From: Cynocephalus volans
Lineage: Eukaryota > Chordata > Mammalia > Dermoptera > Cynocephalidae
Length of the DNA stretch: 64,000 nucleotides
Assembly: GCF_027409185.1 (NCBI RefSeq)
Contig: NC_084463.1
Span: 49,842,907 to 49,906,906 of the forward strand
Direction: 5' to 3'
Position 1 is the first letter of the stretch; the number at the start of each line of letters is the position of its first letter. Below the pieces are notes generated by a model, which had not been told where the DNA came from, ran no database searches, and saw nothing but the letters and a program-made list of their open reading frames with translations. This document shows positions 46,158 to 57,844 of this stretch, one piece after another. The position numbers were made by a program, and so were the translations under genes.

Positions 46158-46228
46158 AATATTTGTTTTTTTTTTTGGGGCGGCTGGCCGGTAAGGGGAT
46201 CCAAACCCTTGACTTTGGTATTAGCACC
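46158..46228 (-). mobile_element. tRNA-Ile-derived SINE, 3' part
   Basis: In reverse complement this reads GGTGCTAATACCAAAGTCAA, then GGGTTTGGATCCCCTTACCG and GCCAGCCGCCCC, followed by an A-run. It is the 3' half of a tRNA-Ile-like SINE. It shares its tRNA-Ile character with the fragment at 21326 and supports the same lineage assignment. Confidence 0.75.
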
Positions 46229-48169
46229 TGAATCTAATTCTCACAAATAATTAAACACAACTAAAAACTTTAGGCTAAAGTTTAGAATATTTCAAATAAA
46301 CATGAATGGTACATTAAATCAGTTTCTTTACACATATTGCCACTTTAGAAATGCTAAATACAAACTTATTAAGTTAAAATTTAATCGCTACTGTTTAACA
46401 CTGTTGATACTTTACCAGCCCAACACTGAAAACTTGGACAATTTTTCTCCTGGAATCAGAAATACAACAAAAAACCTGGCCAATGAAATCTTTTGGTCCA
46501 AGTAGACAACCAGGCCTCACATCACTGTTGTCAGTCACTGTTCACAAGTAACAGGATTCATGTTTTCAACAACTCAAATATCTAGAGACTACTCCCATGG
46601 AGTAAGTTCCTAAAAGAAAACATAAAAACAAAAAATTACCGCTCTTAAATACCTGTTAACTAAAACCACATATCAGCAGTTTTAAAATAAAAAGGCACCA
46701 AAATTTGAGTGATCTTATATTTGAGTGTACATTATGTCAACCACAAGACACCCAGGGAGTTAGGAAAAAAAAAAAAAATACAACACCCTCTCCTTTAAGG
46801 ACTTTTACACAGAAAAGCATATATTATCACTACACTCTGAGAGAAGGTTCTAGGACAGCCCAGAAGGAGAGGCCAGTCTTGTACTTGCTCAGGGGAGGCT
46901 GGCAGAGGTGCAGGAGATGAGGGCTCAGAGATCAGCCATCCAGCATCAGCTTCTTTCCCGGTATGAGCCTGGTCTTGGGATGAACCCAGCTCAATAAAAC
47001 CCAATTCAGAGCAGAGAAACGTGAACAAAATGTGAAAAGGGTGAACAAAATTATATATGAATTTAATTATTCAAAAATTCTCAATATTGTCGCTATGTCA
47101 TCATTTTAATTAAAAACCTAAGAAAATTTTCAGAAGACTAGTGTTTATGATTACTGAACACCAACATCCCACAGTTCACCTACATGTACTTAAAAAACAT
47201 TTCTCCTTGTAGATTCTCTCAATAACCACATCCTAAACATTCACTCAGCAGGCCTTTATTTCCAGCTAGGACCTGAATTTCTACTTTTTCTAGCACGTCT
47301 TCGAGAGCCCGCCCACCGGAGCAGTGCTTACCACCTCCTACCTTCTCACCTGCTCCAGCTGCCTCCTCTAACTGTGGTCTCCCCGGTGACCTCGGAACAG
47401 AGAGGCAAACACTCATCCTTTTAAAGAGATGGTGAACCATTTAGACTTCAGAGTTCACCAACTAGCCCAATAACATCACCATAGTCATATAATCTCTTCA
47501 ATGAAGTAAAACTATGCTTAAAATGATTGTTTCAAGAATTCAGAAACTATTTGGAAATACACTTTTTATATTTCACAATACCGAACATTTATAAAAACAA
47601 AGGAACTGATATGTTCTCAGGAATGAAAAACCATTTTAAAAAATTCAATTTATTTGTTAATCTGAAAAATAAACACGTTTCTTGATTTGATTTGAGTTCT
47701 GAATAAATCAGAAAAAATGTAGTTATTTCAGTTAAGTACAATGAGATAAAGGACATACTTAGAATAGCATAGATCATTTTAAACATGATTTTTCATAATT
47801 TCTTCAACACAAAAAACCGAATATGAAATTTCACTTAGCTTGTGAAATAAAAACATATGCATATTGAAGCAAAAATTTTTTAAAAAATTGTTAAATATCC
47901 AACACAACTCAGAATTACTACATTACTCTGCCCACTACCCAGCACATTACAGGGAGAATGTGGTCAATCACATCATATTAATAAAAAAAAATTTTTTCCA
48001 GAAAGGAAGAGAAAGGTGGGCATGTCTGAAACTGGGCAAGTAAACTGTAGGGTAACACTGAATGTACTAAACTTAAAGTTATCTTTCTAAGAACACATTT
48101 TTTCTCAGCTGAAAACTCCATTTCCTACTAACTACAAGAAGTCGGGATAATGCTACGAAATCTTAGGTT
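46229..48169. other. Unassigned AT-rich sequence
   Basis: No gene recognised. Two GC-richer patches (46.84-47.0 and 47.25-47.42 kb) have minus-strand open frames of 73-77 codons without known domains. They could be untranslated exons of the DIDO1 copy, but nothing shows this. Confidence 0.3.
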
Positions 48170-48245
48170 AAAAAATATATATATTTGTGCATGTGTGTGC
48201 ATGTGTATATGTATATGTATATATATGTATGTGTATATATATACC
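48170..48245. repeat. TA/TG-rich microsatellite
   Basis: Alternating purine-pyrimidine repeats (ATATATATTTGTGCATGTG, then GTATATGTATATGTATATAT). Confidence 0.95.
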
Positions 48246-48420
48246 AACATTTCTCAATAGGTCTGTTAACAACACAGCCTGCAACAAAGGCTGAAAAGTG
48301 ACAATTCAAGAATAGGACATGTGGCTGACCTTCACACTTCAGCTCTCAAACTTTTTCTCAGGGCTCCTTTATACTCTTAAAAGTTGAGGACCCCAAAGAG
48401 CTTTGTTTATGTGGAATACA

Positions 48421-48490
48421 AGGGGTCTTCTAAAAGCTGATGGAAAGATTGCCAATATCTTTTACTTCTATTTCTCCATGAACTGTTTAA
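48421..48490. mobile_element. Short inverted-repeat transposon (MITE), second copy
   Basis: In reverse complement this copy reads AGTTCATGGAGAAATAGAAG, then TAAAAGATATTGGCAATC and TTTCCATCAGCTTTTAGAAG. It aligns over its length with the element at 20121-20195. It is more diverged than the first copy. Confidence 0.5.
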
Positions 48491-49002
48491 AACACTCTCA
48501 TATATTCATTGATATTTCCAAAATTTTAAATATTAAAAAATAAATCCATCACACATGCACACTTTTTAAATTAAAAAGTAATGTTATCTCTAAAATAATT
48601 TGAGCCAGAGTGGCATTGTTGTATATTTTTGCAAATCTCTGTCTTTTACACTGTGACTTCATGTCTCCTTGTGCAGTCAGTCCACATATTCTGTGGGTGA
48701 AAAAAAGAGAAAACCCTGCCTCATACAGATATCATTAAGAATGGAGGAGCATTTTACAATATTTTCACATAATTATGGATGTTCTTTGATACTATACCAA
48801 ATCTTAAGTAGTAGTTTCATAAAAGTTCAATGCAACATGGAATCTGAAACCATATGAATGAACTTTTCACACTTTCCTAAACTAAAACCCACTGTTTTGC
48901 ACTTTAAACATATCTTTTACTCATGTGTGTTGGCCATCTGGAAACACTGGTTCATCAAGTTTTGGGCAGAGATGCCAAATGTCAACACATTTCATTAGAT
49001 GA
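48491..49002. other. Unassigned
   Basis: AT-rich sequence between the MITE and the next LTR. No feature was recognised. Confidence 0.3.
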
Positions 49003-49432
49003 TTAGTTCATTTTGTGTTGCTGTAACAGAATTACCTGAGATTGGGTAATTTATAAAGGAGAGGTTTATCAGACTTACAATTCTGGGACAGCTGTGTTTG
49101 GCACAGGCCTCAGGTTGCTTCTACTCATGGCAGAATAGTGGCAGGCAGCTGGCGGGTACAAGCAGATCACATGGCGAGAGAGGAAGCGAGAGAGGAAGCA
49201 AGAGAGAGAGAAGTGAGAGAGAGAGAAGGTGCCAGGGTCTTTTAAACAACGAGCTCTCGTGGCAACTAACAGAGTGAGAACTCACTCATTTATCCCCCCT
49301 CTCCCAGGGAGAGCATAAATCCATTCATGAGGGATCCGCCCCCATGACTCAATCAGTTTCCGACACTGCCACATTGGGGATCAAAATTGCACATGAGGTT
49401 TGGAGGGAACAACACATCCAAACTCCATCAGA
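49003..49432 (-). mobile_element. MST-type MaLR LTR
   Basis: Reverse complement of the MST LTR: 'TTAGTTCATTTTGTGTTGC', 'GAATTACCTGAGATTGGG', 'CTCAATCAGTTTCCGACACT' and 'GCCACATTGGGGATCAAAAT' followed by 'TTGGAGGGAACAACACATCC'. Near full length. Confidence 0.85.
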
Positions 49433-50104
49433 TGGTATTAAAACAACATTTGTTAATGTCACTTCCAACCCTCTCAGAAGTCTTATTTACTGGGAAGCCA
49501 TCATCAAGGTCTTGATGGCAGATACAAATTTTCCAGAATTCTAATTTTTGCATGAAAGCTTGAATTGTGTCATTAGTAGCAAGTATTGTCCATTGCTTTC
49601 CTTGAGACTCACATCATTCATTTTGGGGAAAAAGGCTTACCAAATAGAGTTGGGAAAGTGCCGTCTGTCTGCTGTTGTGCCCAGGAGGGCTGGCTTCCCT
49701 GAGATGTAGCTGAGCAGCTCAGGACTCAGCCAGTCCCACCAGAGCCTTCCTGGAAATGCCACCCCCAGATGCAGCAGGTGTCCTGTATGCTTGTCCCTTC
49801 ATCACAGGGACAGGTGAAAAGACGTCTATTTGAGGGTTGAGACTTACTAAAATTAATATTTACTGCTCCATCAAGGACGTGCAGAATGCACCTGTAATAA
49901 GTGTGAGCTCTCTCTTTCTCGTGCCCCCTGTCACCCCTCATGCCTTCTGTGATGTTATGATGTAGCAAGAAGGCCCTTTCAGCATGTCAGCACTGTGCTC
50001 TTGATCTTTCCAGCCTCTTGAATCATGAGTCAGAAAAAACTTCTACTCTTTGTAAGTTACCCAGTCTGTGGTACTGTTAAAGCAGCAGAAAATGACAAAG
50101 AGTG
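49433..50104. other. Unassigned with MaLR-like ending
   Basis: The part near 50010-50095 ('GAAAAAACTTCTACTCTTTG', 'GTAAGTTACCCAGTCTGTGG', 'GTTAAAGCAGCAGAAAATG') resembles the 3' end of a MaLR LTR on the plus strand. The rest (49.45-49.98 kb) may be its body, strongly diverged. Confidence 0.4.
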
Positions 50105-50923
50105 GCTTAATTGATTAAAAAACATGAAATCAAACAGTACAGAGCTTACAAGAGACTCATTTTAGATATAAGAACACACAGACACTAAAAGAGAAAAAGA
50201 AAAAAAATTCATAAAAATTATAACCAAAGGAGTACAGAGTAGTTATACTTAAACAAAATACACTGCCAGGAAAAATCTGTCACAAGAGTCAAGATCACTA
50301 CATGATAACAAGGTGGTAAATTTGTCAAGAGGATATAGCAATAAATATATATATACACTCACACAGCCTAAATATATAAAGAAAATATTTATAGAACTGT
50401 AGAAATAGACAGAAATACAGTAATAAGAGAACTTCAAAACCTGAATTAAAACAATAGATCATTCAGACAGAAAACCAAGGAATCAGTGCACTTGTACAAC
50501 ACGATAGACCAAACGAGCATAAAAGACAGATACAGAACATTTTATCCAAAGGTATCAGAATACACGTTTCTCAAGCACACATGAAACATTCTTTAGACAT
50601 TCTACAGGACAGATATGATGGGCAAAAACACAAAACAAAAAACAAATCTTAACAAATTTAAAAAGGATTCATTTATATCAAGGTTTTTTAAATACCACAA
50701 TGGCATAAAACTGGAAATCAAAACTACTGCAGATGTGCTTCTGAAAAGCCAATTGATTAAAGAAAATTCAAAAGGTATCTTCAGATGAACAAAAATAAAA
50801 ACTAAACTTATGAGATGAAGCAAAAGCACTTTAGGATAAAAGTTTCTAGTGAATAATTTCTACGTTAATAAAAAAAGGATCTGAAATAGACGATCTAAGT
50901 TTAACCCCCAAGGAAATTTGCAG
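50105..50923 (+). mobile_element. LINE-1 ORF2 fragment (5' part of a split copy)
   Basis: Decayed L1 text on the plus strand ('CAACACGATAGACCAAACGA', 'CAGAACATTTTATCCAAAGG', 'ACATTCTACAGGACAGATAT') is interrupted at 50924 by a MaLR provirus. L1 resumes beyond 53820. Confidence 0.75.
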
Positions 50924-51357
50924 TGGATTCAATGTCCCAACCCAAACTCACTGAAGCTTAAAGTGTGTCCCCCAAAGTTCCAGGTGTTGAAAACCTGGCC
51001 GCCTCTGTAACTGCTGAAGGTAGAAAATCCTATTACGGTAATTCAAAGATGGGGCCTTAAAGTGGTGATTAGATTGTAGAACCATGTCATAGTGAATGGA
51101 TTAATAATGGTGCTCAGGGCTGCGGCTCTGAGAACTTTAAAAGGAAAGCACAGGAGAGTCTCTCTCTCTGTTCTGCCACCTTCTGCCCTGTGAGACCCCT
51201 ACACTGCTATAAAGCCACCACCAAAGAATACCTTCACTAGAGGTGTCCCATGGACTTTGGACTTCCCTGCCTCCAAAACTATAAACAATAAATTTTATTT
51301 TCTTACAAATTACCTAGTTCCATGTATTTTGTCGTAAGTAACAGAACAATAGAGCAT
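50924..51357 (+). mobile_element. 5' LTR of a MaLR provirus
   Basis: The LTR starts TGGATTCAATGTCC and includes 'CTTAAAGTGTGTCCCCCAAA', 'GTGAATGGATTAATAATGG', 'CATGGACTTTGGACTTCCCT' and 'AATAAATTTTATTTTCTTAC' (poly(A) signal). The 3' LTR at 53391 is the same type, with many differences between the two, which indicates an old insertion. Confidence 0.85.
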
Positions 51358-52667
51358 TGGTACCAAGAGTGGGGTGTTGCTTATAACAGATACTCAAAAA
51401 TGTGGAAGCAGCAGCTTTGGAAATGGGTAATGCGCAGAAGGCTGGAAGAATCTGAAGGAGCAGGCTAGAAAAAGTGTAAACACTGGTGTGAGTTTAAAAG
51501 ACAAGAAAACCAGGGAAAGTTTGGAATATTTTAGAGACTGGTTAAATGGTGCTTAAGGAAATATGTCCTGTAAAGACCATTCTAAGGAGGTTTCAATCAA
51601 ACTAAGCAGTTTATTGGAAACTAGGGCAAAGATCACCCTTGTTATGAACTTGCAAGAAACATGGCTGCATTCTGTCTATGCCCACAAGTTTTATGGAATG
51701 TGGAACTTAAAGTTGCTGACCCTGGGTTCTTGATGAAAGAAATTTCCAAGGAGGCTACATGGCTACTTGTAACCATCTATGCTGAGTTATAGCAGTAAAG
51801 GCATGAGGAAAAGCCAGAATTTACAATTCAAAAGAAAGCATATCACAAATAATTTGAATACTTCCAGCCCAGCCACAAAAGCAAGAGTGTAGACTAGGGG
51901 CCTTTTGCTAAGGAGAGGATTACAGAAAAGTATTAGCAAGAGAAGGGAAAAAAGATCCTGAAGGGATTTCAGGGTTTATCTTTTCCATTACAGGCCCAGA
52001 GGCCTAAGGAGACAGAATGGTCTTGGGGAACAGGCCTGAGGTGCCCACTGCAGGCTCACTGGCCAGGGCCACCTCAGGATGCTGCTCCCCACAGCAGCAC
52101 CTCAGCTGCTTTGGCTACTTCAGCTGTGGCTAAACAGGTCCCAGGTGTGGTCGGACCCACAGCTTTGGAAAATACAAGCTTGAAGCCTTGAAGGCATCCG
52201 TGCACTGTTAATTCTGCAGGCTGGCAGAATGCCAGAGCAGTGGAGGCTCCCAAGGTAGAGGTACCCTGATTTCAAAGGACACAGAGAAGCCTGCTGACCC
52301 AGGAAGAGATCTGTCTCAGGGCAAATTCACCACAGTCAGCCTTCACCAGAGCAATGCTGAGTGGAAATGTGAGCTTAGAGTGGCAGAAGTGAAATCCCAC
52401 CAGCTCCATGCCTACTGGAGAGGTAGAAGCAGGACCACAATGGAGACCCCAGAACTGTGAAGCTACCAGCGAGCAAAGCCAGCCTGAGAGAGCTGAAACA
52501 TGGCCTTTAGACCAGGAAAACCATAGGAGTGGAGGTGCCTGAGGACCTGGACACCCAACCCCTGCACAGCACGCAGAGGACATCAAACATGCAGTCAAGG
52601 TAGAGGATTCACCAGCTTGAGACTTAGTGCCTGCCCTTCTGGGATTCTGACTTGTTTGGGACCTGTA

Positions 52668-53025
52668 TCAGTCCATTTTGTGTTGCTATAACAGAATACC
52701 TAAAACTGAATAATCCATAAGGAAAAGAGGTTTATTTATTTGGCTTATGATTCTGGGATAGCATCTGGCATGGGCCTCAGGCTCCTTCTACTTGTGGTGG
52801 AAAGCAGCAGGCAGCTGGCAGGTACAAGCAGATCACATGGTGAGAGGAAGCAAGAAACAGGAAGGCGGTGCCAGAGTCCTATGAACAACCAGCTATAGCA
52901 GAACTAATAGGGCAAGAACTCACTCATTACTCCCCCCATGACTCAATCACTTTCCAACAGTGCCACATTGGGGATCAAATTGCCACGAGTGTTGGAGGGG
53001 ACAACACATCCAAACTCCATCGAGA
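52668..53025 (-). mobile_element. MST-type LTR nested in the MaLR
   Basis: 'ATCAGTCCATTTTGTGTTGC', 'AACAGAATACCTAAAACTGA' and 'CCACATTGGGGATCAAATTG' mark a minus-oriented MST LTR, slightly shortened (about 360 bp). It sits inside the plus-oriented MaLR internal region. Confidence 0.8.
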
Positions 53026-53164
53026 ACTGCTATACCTTTTTCTTTTGGCCTATTTCTCCTTTTTTGAACAGGTATATGTACCCTGTGCTTGTCCCACAAC
53101 TGAATCTTGGAAGGAGATAACTTATTCTGATTTTGCATATGGGACTTTGAACTTGGGTCTTTTT

Positions 53165-53284
53165 CGTCACCGGCACTCAGCCAGTGAGTGCACCGGCCAT
53201 TCCTATATAGGATCCGAACCCGCAGCGGGAGCGTCGCTTCGCTCCCAGCACCGCACTCTCCCAAGTGCACCACGGGCTCGGCCC
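53165..53284 (-). mobile_element. tRNA-derived SINE with 16-bp target duplication
   Basis: Reverse complement: GGCCGAGCCCGTGGTGCACT ... GGGTTCGGATCCTATATAGG ... GTGCCGGTGACG. The same 16 bases, TGAACTTGGGTCTTTT, stand on both sides (53148-53163 and 53285-53300). The A-tail is very short. The perfect duplication suggests a recent insertion. Confidence 0.85.
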
Positions 53285-53390
53285 TGAACTTGGGTCTTTT
53301 GAGCTGAAACAAGTGAAGACTTTGGGGATGAAATAAATATATTTTATGGGTAAAGAACATGAGTTTTGGGGGGCAAGGAGTAGAATACTG

Positions 53391-53818
53391 TGGATTGAAT
53401 GTCCAACCCCAAACTCACTGAAGCTTAAACTGCATCCCCAAAAGTTCCAAATGTTGAAAACTTGGTTCCCACTGTAACTGTGGAGGGTGGGAGATCCTAC
53501 TGTGGTAACTGAAAGGTGGGGCCTTGAAGAGATGATTAGACTGTAGGACCATGTGGAAGCGAATGGATTAATAATGGTCAGGAGTATGGTCCTGAGGGCT
53601 TGAAAAGGAGAGCACATGAGAGTCTCGCTCTGCTCCACCATTTTCTTCCATGTTGAGACTCCTGCATGGCTGTAAAGCCATCACCAAAGAAGAACCTCAC
53701 TAGATGTGTTCCATGGACTTTGGACTTCCCAGCCTCCAAAAACTGTAAGCAATAAATTTTGTTTTCTTACAAATTACCCAGTTTTATGTATTTTCTTTTA
53801 AGCAAAAGGAATGGACTA
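53391..53818 (+). mobile_element. 3' LTR of the MaLR provirus
   Basis: Starts TGGATTGAATGTCCAACCCC and parallels the 5' LTR throughout ('GAAGCTTAAACTGCATCCCC', 'GCGAATGGATTAATAATGG', 'AATAAATTTTGTTTTCTTAC'). The tail 'GGAATGGACTACTGCA' is the end of the LTR. Confidence 0.85.
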
Positions 53819-54670
53819 CTGCAAACTTGAAAATAAACTATTAAATAATGCCACTGTTAGCATGGTGAATGAAAGAACATTAGAGTGCAAAGGGATAAAA
53901 TAGAAACTCAAAAGAGAACAGAAAACATCAAACTAAGAATTAAGTTGTTTTGGTTTTTTTTAAAGGCAACAAAATTGGCAAGATTTGGCTAGGTTAACCA
54001 AGGTTAAGAAAAGAGAGAGAGCTCAAAAAATTACAAATTAAAGAGGAGACATTTCTGTGGTATCACAGAAATACAAAGGATTATAAAGGACCACTATGAA
54101 CAAGTGTATGCCAAATATAATATAACTGAGAAAAGATAGATAAACTTTTAAAAATGGAAAACCTACGAAGATTAAATCATAAAAAATTGGAAAATCTGAG
54201 CAGATCAATAATTAGTAAGAAGATGAAGCAATAATCAAAAATCTCTCAACAAAGTAATGCCCAAGAATGGATGACTTTGTGGGTAAATTCTACCAAGAAT
54301 CAGAAGAGGAAATAATGCTAATTCTTTCCAAATTCTTCCAAAATATTGAAAAGGAGTGAACACTTCCACACTCACTTGATGAGGACAGAATTACCCTAAT
54401 ACTGAAGCCAGGTAAGGACATTACAAGAAAAAAAAACTATGAGGCAATATTCCTGATAAAGATACCAGTAAATATCCTCAACAAAACTCTAGAAACCAAA
54501 TTCATCAAGTCCTGAAAAGGATCCTCTAACATGATCAAGTGGAATTTATCCCTGGGATGAAAGGATGGCTCGACCTATGCAAATCAATAAAAATGGTATA
54601 TCACAATCTCACTATGAAAAACAAAGATCATACCACTCTCTCAAAGGATGCATTAAAAACATCTGACAAC

Positions 54671-54804
54671 GGCCGACCCCGTGGCGCACTCAGGAGAGTG
54701 TGGCGCTGGGAGCGCTGCAGCACTCCCGCCGCGGGTTCAGATCCTATATACGGATGGCCGGTGCGCTCGGTGCGGCCGGTCACAAAAAAAAAAAAAAAAA
54801 AAAA
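54671..54804 (+). mobile_element. tRNA-derived SINE with target duplication
   Basis: Begins GGCCGACCCCGTGGCGCACT and has B-box GGGTTCAGATCC, then CTATATACGGATGGCCGG and an A-tail of about 20. The 9-bp duplication ATCTGACAA flanks it (54661-54669 and 54805-54813). Part of the 3' region is deleted relative to the 7458 copy. Confidence 0.85.
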
Positions 54805-55987
54805 ATCTGACAAAATTTAACATGCATTCATAATAAAATCTCTAAATAATACACATACAAAAAAATATATCTCAGCACAAAGGCCATACATAATAAGCAC
54901 TTATGTAACATAACACTCAGTGGAAAAATGCTGAAATGTTTTCCTCTACTCTCAGGAACGAGACAAGGATGCCCACTCTCATCACTTCAATAAACATAGT
55001 ACTGGAAGAGAGAGCTACAACAATTAGGTATAAAAAAAGGAACAAACAAAAAAAATTCAAATACAAAAGGAATAAAAATTGTTTCTGCTTGCTAATGATG
55101 TGATTTTATACATATAGAAAGCCTTAAAGACTATAGCAAACAAAATCATAAAATTAATAAACATTCAGTAAAGTTACAGGTCACAAAAATCAACATGAAA
55201 AAATCAGTTGCATTTCTAAACACTAACATTGAACTATTCAAGAAAAAAATTAACAATCCCATATACAAGAGCATCAAAACTTATAAAATGTTTATGAGTA
55301 AATTTAACACAGGAAGTGAAAAATCTGTTCCTTGAAAACTGTAAAATGACAGAAGTAATTAAAGTAGACCCAAATAAATGGAAAGACATTCCTTGTTTAT
55401 GAAATGCAAAACTAATATTCATAAAATGTTCATACTACAGAACCTGATCTACAGATCCAAAGGAATCCATCTAAATTCAAGTGGCACTTTTCAGAAAAAC
55501 AGCAATAAAATTCTAAATTCATATGGGATCACAAATGACCCCAGATGGCCAATGTAATTTTAAAGAACAACTAAGTTGGAGGTGTCACACTTCTTCACTT
55601 CAAACTACATTACAAAGCTAAGGTAATCAGAAGAGGATGGTACCAGCATAAAAACAGACACACAGACCAATGAAACAGGACAGACCACAATTAAACCCAT
55701 GAGTATAGATCAACTAATCTTTGACCAAACCACCAAGATATAAAACGGAAAGTGTAGTCTCAACAAAAATTTCTGGAAAAAGTGGATATCCACAAGCAAA
55801 GGAAAGACACTGAACACTTATCTTGTACGACATACAAAAATTATCTCAAAATGAGTTAAACACTTTAATATAACACCAGAAACTGTAAAACTCCAAGAAG
55901 CCAGAGAGAATCTCCACGACATTGACCATGGCAATAATTTTGGGGGGTATGACACCAAAAGCACAATCAAAAAGAGCAAAGAAGAAA

Positions 55988-55989
<2 letters not shown>

Positions 55990-56043
<54 letters not shown>
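55990..56043. repeat. (CA)n microsatellite
   Basis: About 27 uninterrupted CA units in L1 sequence. They generate spurious VCVC open frames. Confidence 0.98.
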
Positions 56044-56046
<3 letters not shown>

Positions 56047-56640
56047 GAGTTTATCAGGCTAAACAGTTTATGTACAACAAAGGAAACAAAGAACAAAATG
56101 AAAAGGAAACCAATGGACTCAGAGAAAATATACCTGGTAAGTAATAATGATCTAACAAAACTTAAGAGCGAAAAAAAAAGTGGTAAATCTAATTGAAAAA
56201 TATGTAAAGGACCTAAATATATATTTCTCTACAGAAGATGTAAAAGTAGCAAAGGTGCTGCTTGGCATCACTAACCATCAGGGAAATGCAAATCAAACCA
56301 CAGTGAGTTATCACCTCACACCCTTAAGATAGCTTTTATCAAAAAGTCAAGATAACAAATGTTGAGGGTGTGGGAAAAGAAACTTTCCTACACTATTGTG
56401 ACTATAGTTAACTATGTATTGTACACTTGGAATTTTTTAAGAGAGCACATTGTGTTTCCACCACAAAAAAATATGGTAACTGTGAGACGATGACTGTGTT
56501 AGTTAACATGGTTGTGTTGGTCATTACACAATGTATACTTATATCAACTCATCACAATGTACAGCTTTAACGTATACAATTTATATTTGTAAAAATTCCA
56601 CGTCACAAAAAAAGGGGGGGAAATGAAGAAGAAACGGAAG

Positions 56641-57844
56641 AGGGGGCAAAAAAGCAAGAAAGAACAGAGGACACATTCTCAGGAAGCTTCATATTAAATC
56701 GAACAAAGTTATACACTGATAAGATGGTAAAGCAACACTCAGAACTTTACTACATGTTAGCCAATGTTCTAAGCTCCCATGGACACTAGTTAAGAATTCT
56801 CTACAGTCAGAAATGCACTACACTACACTTCACAGTTGCAGAATTTGTTTAAATTCTTCTCTTATTTTAGGCTAGAAAAAAAAGAAAATTTAGAGATGAA
56901 ATACAGGGTTAGATTTTCCTCTATTTAGGGAGATGCTTTGTGCTCAGATGAAATAACTGAGTCTGAATTTCTGTACAGTTGCCTTTGAAAACTTCATGGG
57001 ATTGGAAATATATGACATCTGTCTACACTGTTTCTAGGATTTTTGAACTAAATCCCAGTATGTTTCACCACACCTGTCACACACTTCTGACTTGAAACAA
57101 ACAAAACTTAAAATGACTTAACATAGAGGTCCCTCAGACAAATGCCCAGATTAACCCAGGTCTCCATTATCAATGGAAGAGCAGTCAGATTGTGAGACCC
57201 TAAAGAAAGCTTTAGCTCTCACTATTAATTTGAAAAAAGATAACTGAAGGGGAAGAAAAATGACCAGAAAAACTTAAGAGCACTAAATAGAAAATGTACC
57301 TCTGTGAGAACAAGAGAAATAAACCTAGGCTCCCCCAAAATTATTTTCACTGGAGCAGATCTTCCCAATTCCCACTTTAAGGTCTGGTTTCTTCTTTGAC
57401 CTTTGGACTTGTCCTGACCTGTGTCATCTGCTCACGTACGCTCACCTACCTGGGTGTTTGGTGACTGTCATTTCTCTCTGCATATTCCTGTATTCTTTCC
57501 TCTGTTCCAAAAAGATGGCCAGGTCCGGCTTAAAGACAGGAAGGCCTGTTTTATCAGAAAAAGTCACATGACTTCATGAAATTTTTTTAATCCATCTAAT
57601 TCTGTGCTCAGTGGAGAACACAGAACATTCTGGAAAACTGTACAAAACGATATCCCAAAATACTTTCCTGGCATACCCATTAGAATATTTTGAAAGCATT
57701 ACAAATTTGTGGATCTTGACCTCCACTTCCAATTACTACCGAATCAAATACAAAAGGGGGAAATGTATTTTAAGGTGTGGGTGACAATATTACATGCCAC
57801 TGAATTTCTAGAATTGTTACTAAATTAGAGTGAAGGCTAAGGAT
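56641..57844. other. Unassigned
   Basis: No gene or named repeat was recognised between two L1 copies. The sequence is of ordinary composition without long frames. Confidence 0.35.

Larger units (their letters stand above)
51358..53390 (+). mobile_element. MaLR internal region with nested insertions
   Basis: The internal region begins TACCAAGAGTGGGGTGTTGC and continues with 'AAATGTGGAAGCAGCAGCTT', 'GGAAACTAGGGCAAAGATCA' and 'ACTTGTTTGGGACCTGTATC', typical of THE1/MST internal sequence. MaLRs lack intact retroviral genes and no coding capacity is seen here. An MST LTR (about 52668-53025, minus) and a SINE (53165-53284, minus) are inserted in it. Confidence 0.8.
53819..56640 (+). mobile_element. 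LINE-1, continuation to the 3' end
   Basis: ORF2 text continues on the plus strand: 'GTGGAATTTATCCCTGGGAT', 'CACTCTCATCACTTCAATAA', 'AGCATAAAAACAGACACACA', 'CAGGGAAATGCAAATCAAAC', then 3' sequence to about 56640. Every frame is broken. It carries a SINE (54671) and a CA microsatellite (55990). Confidence 0.8.
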
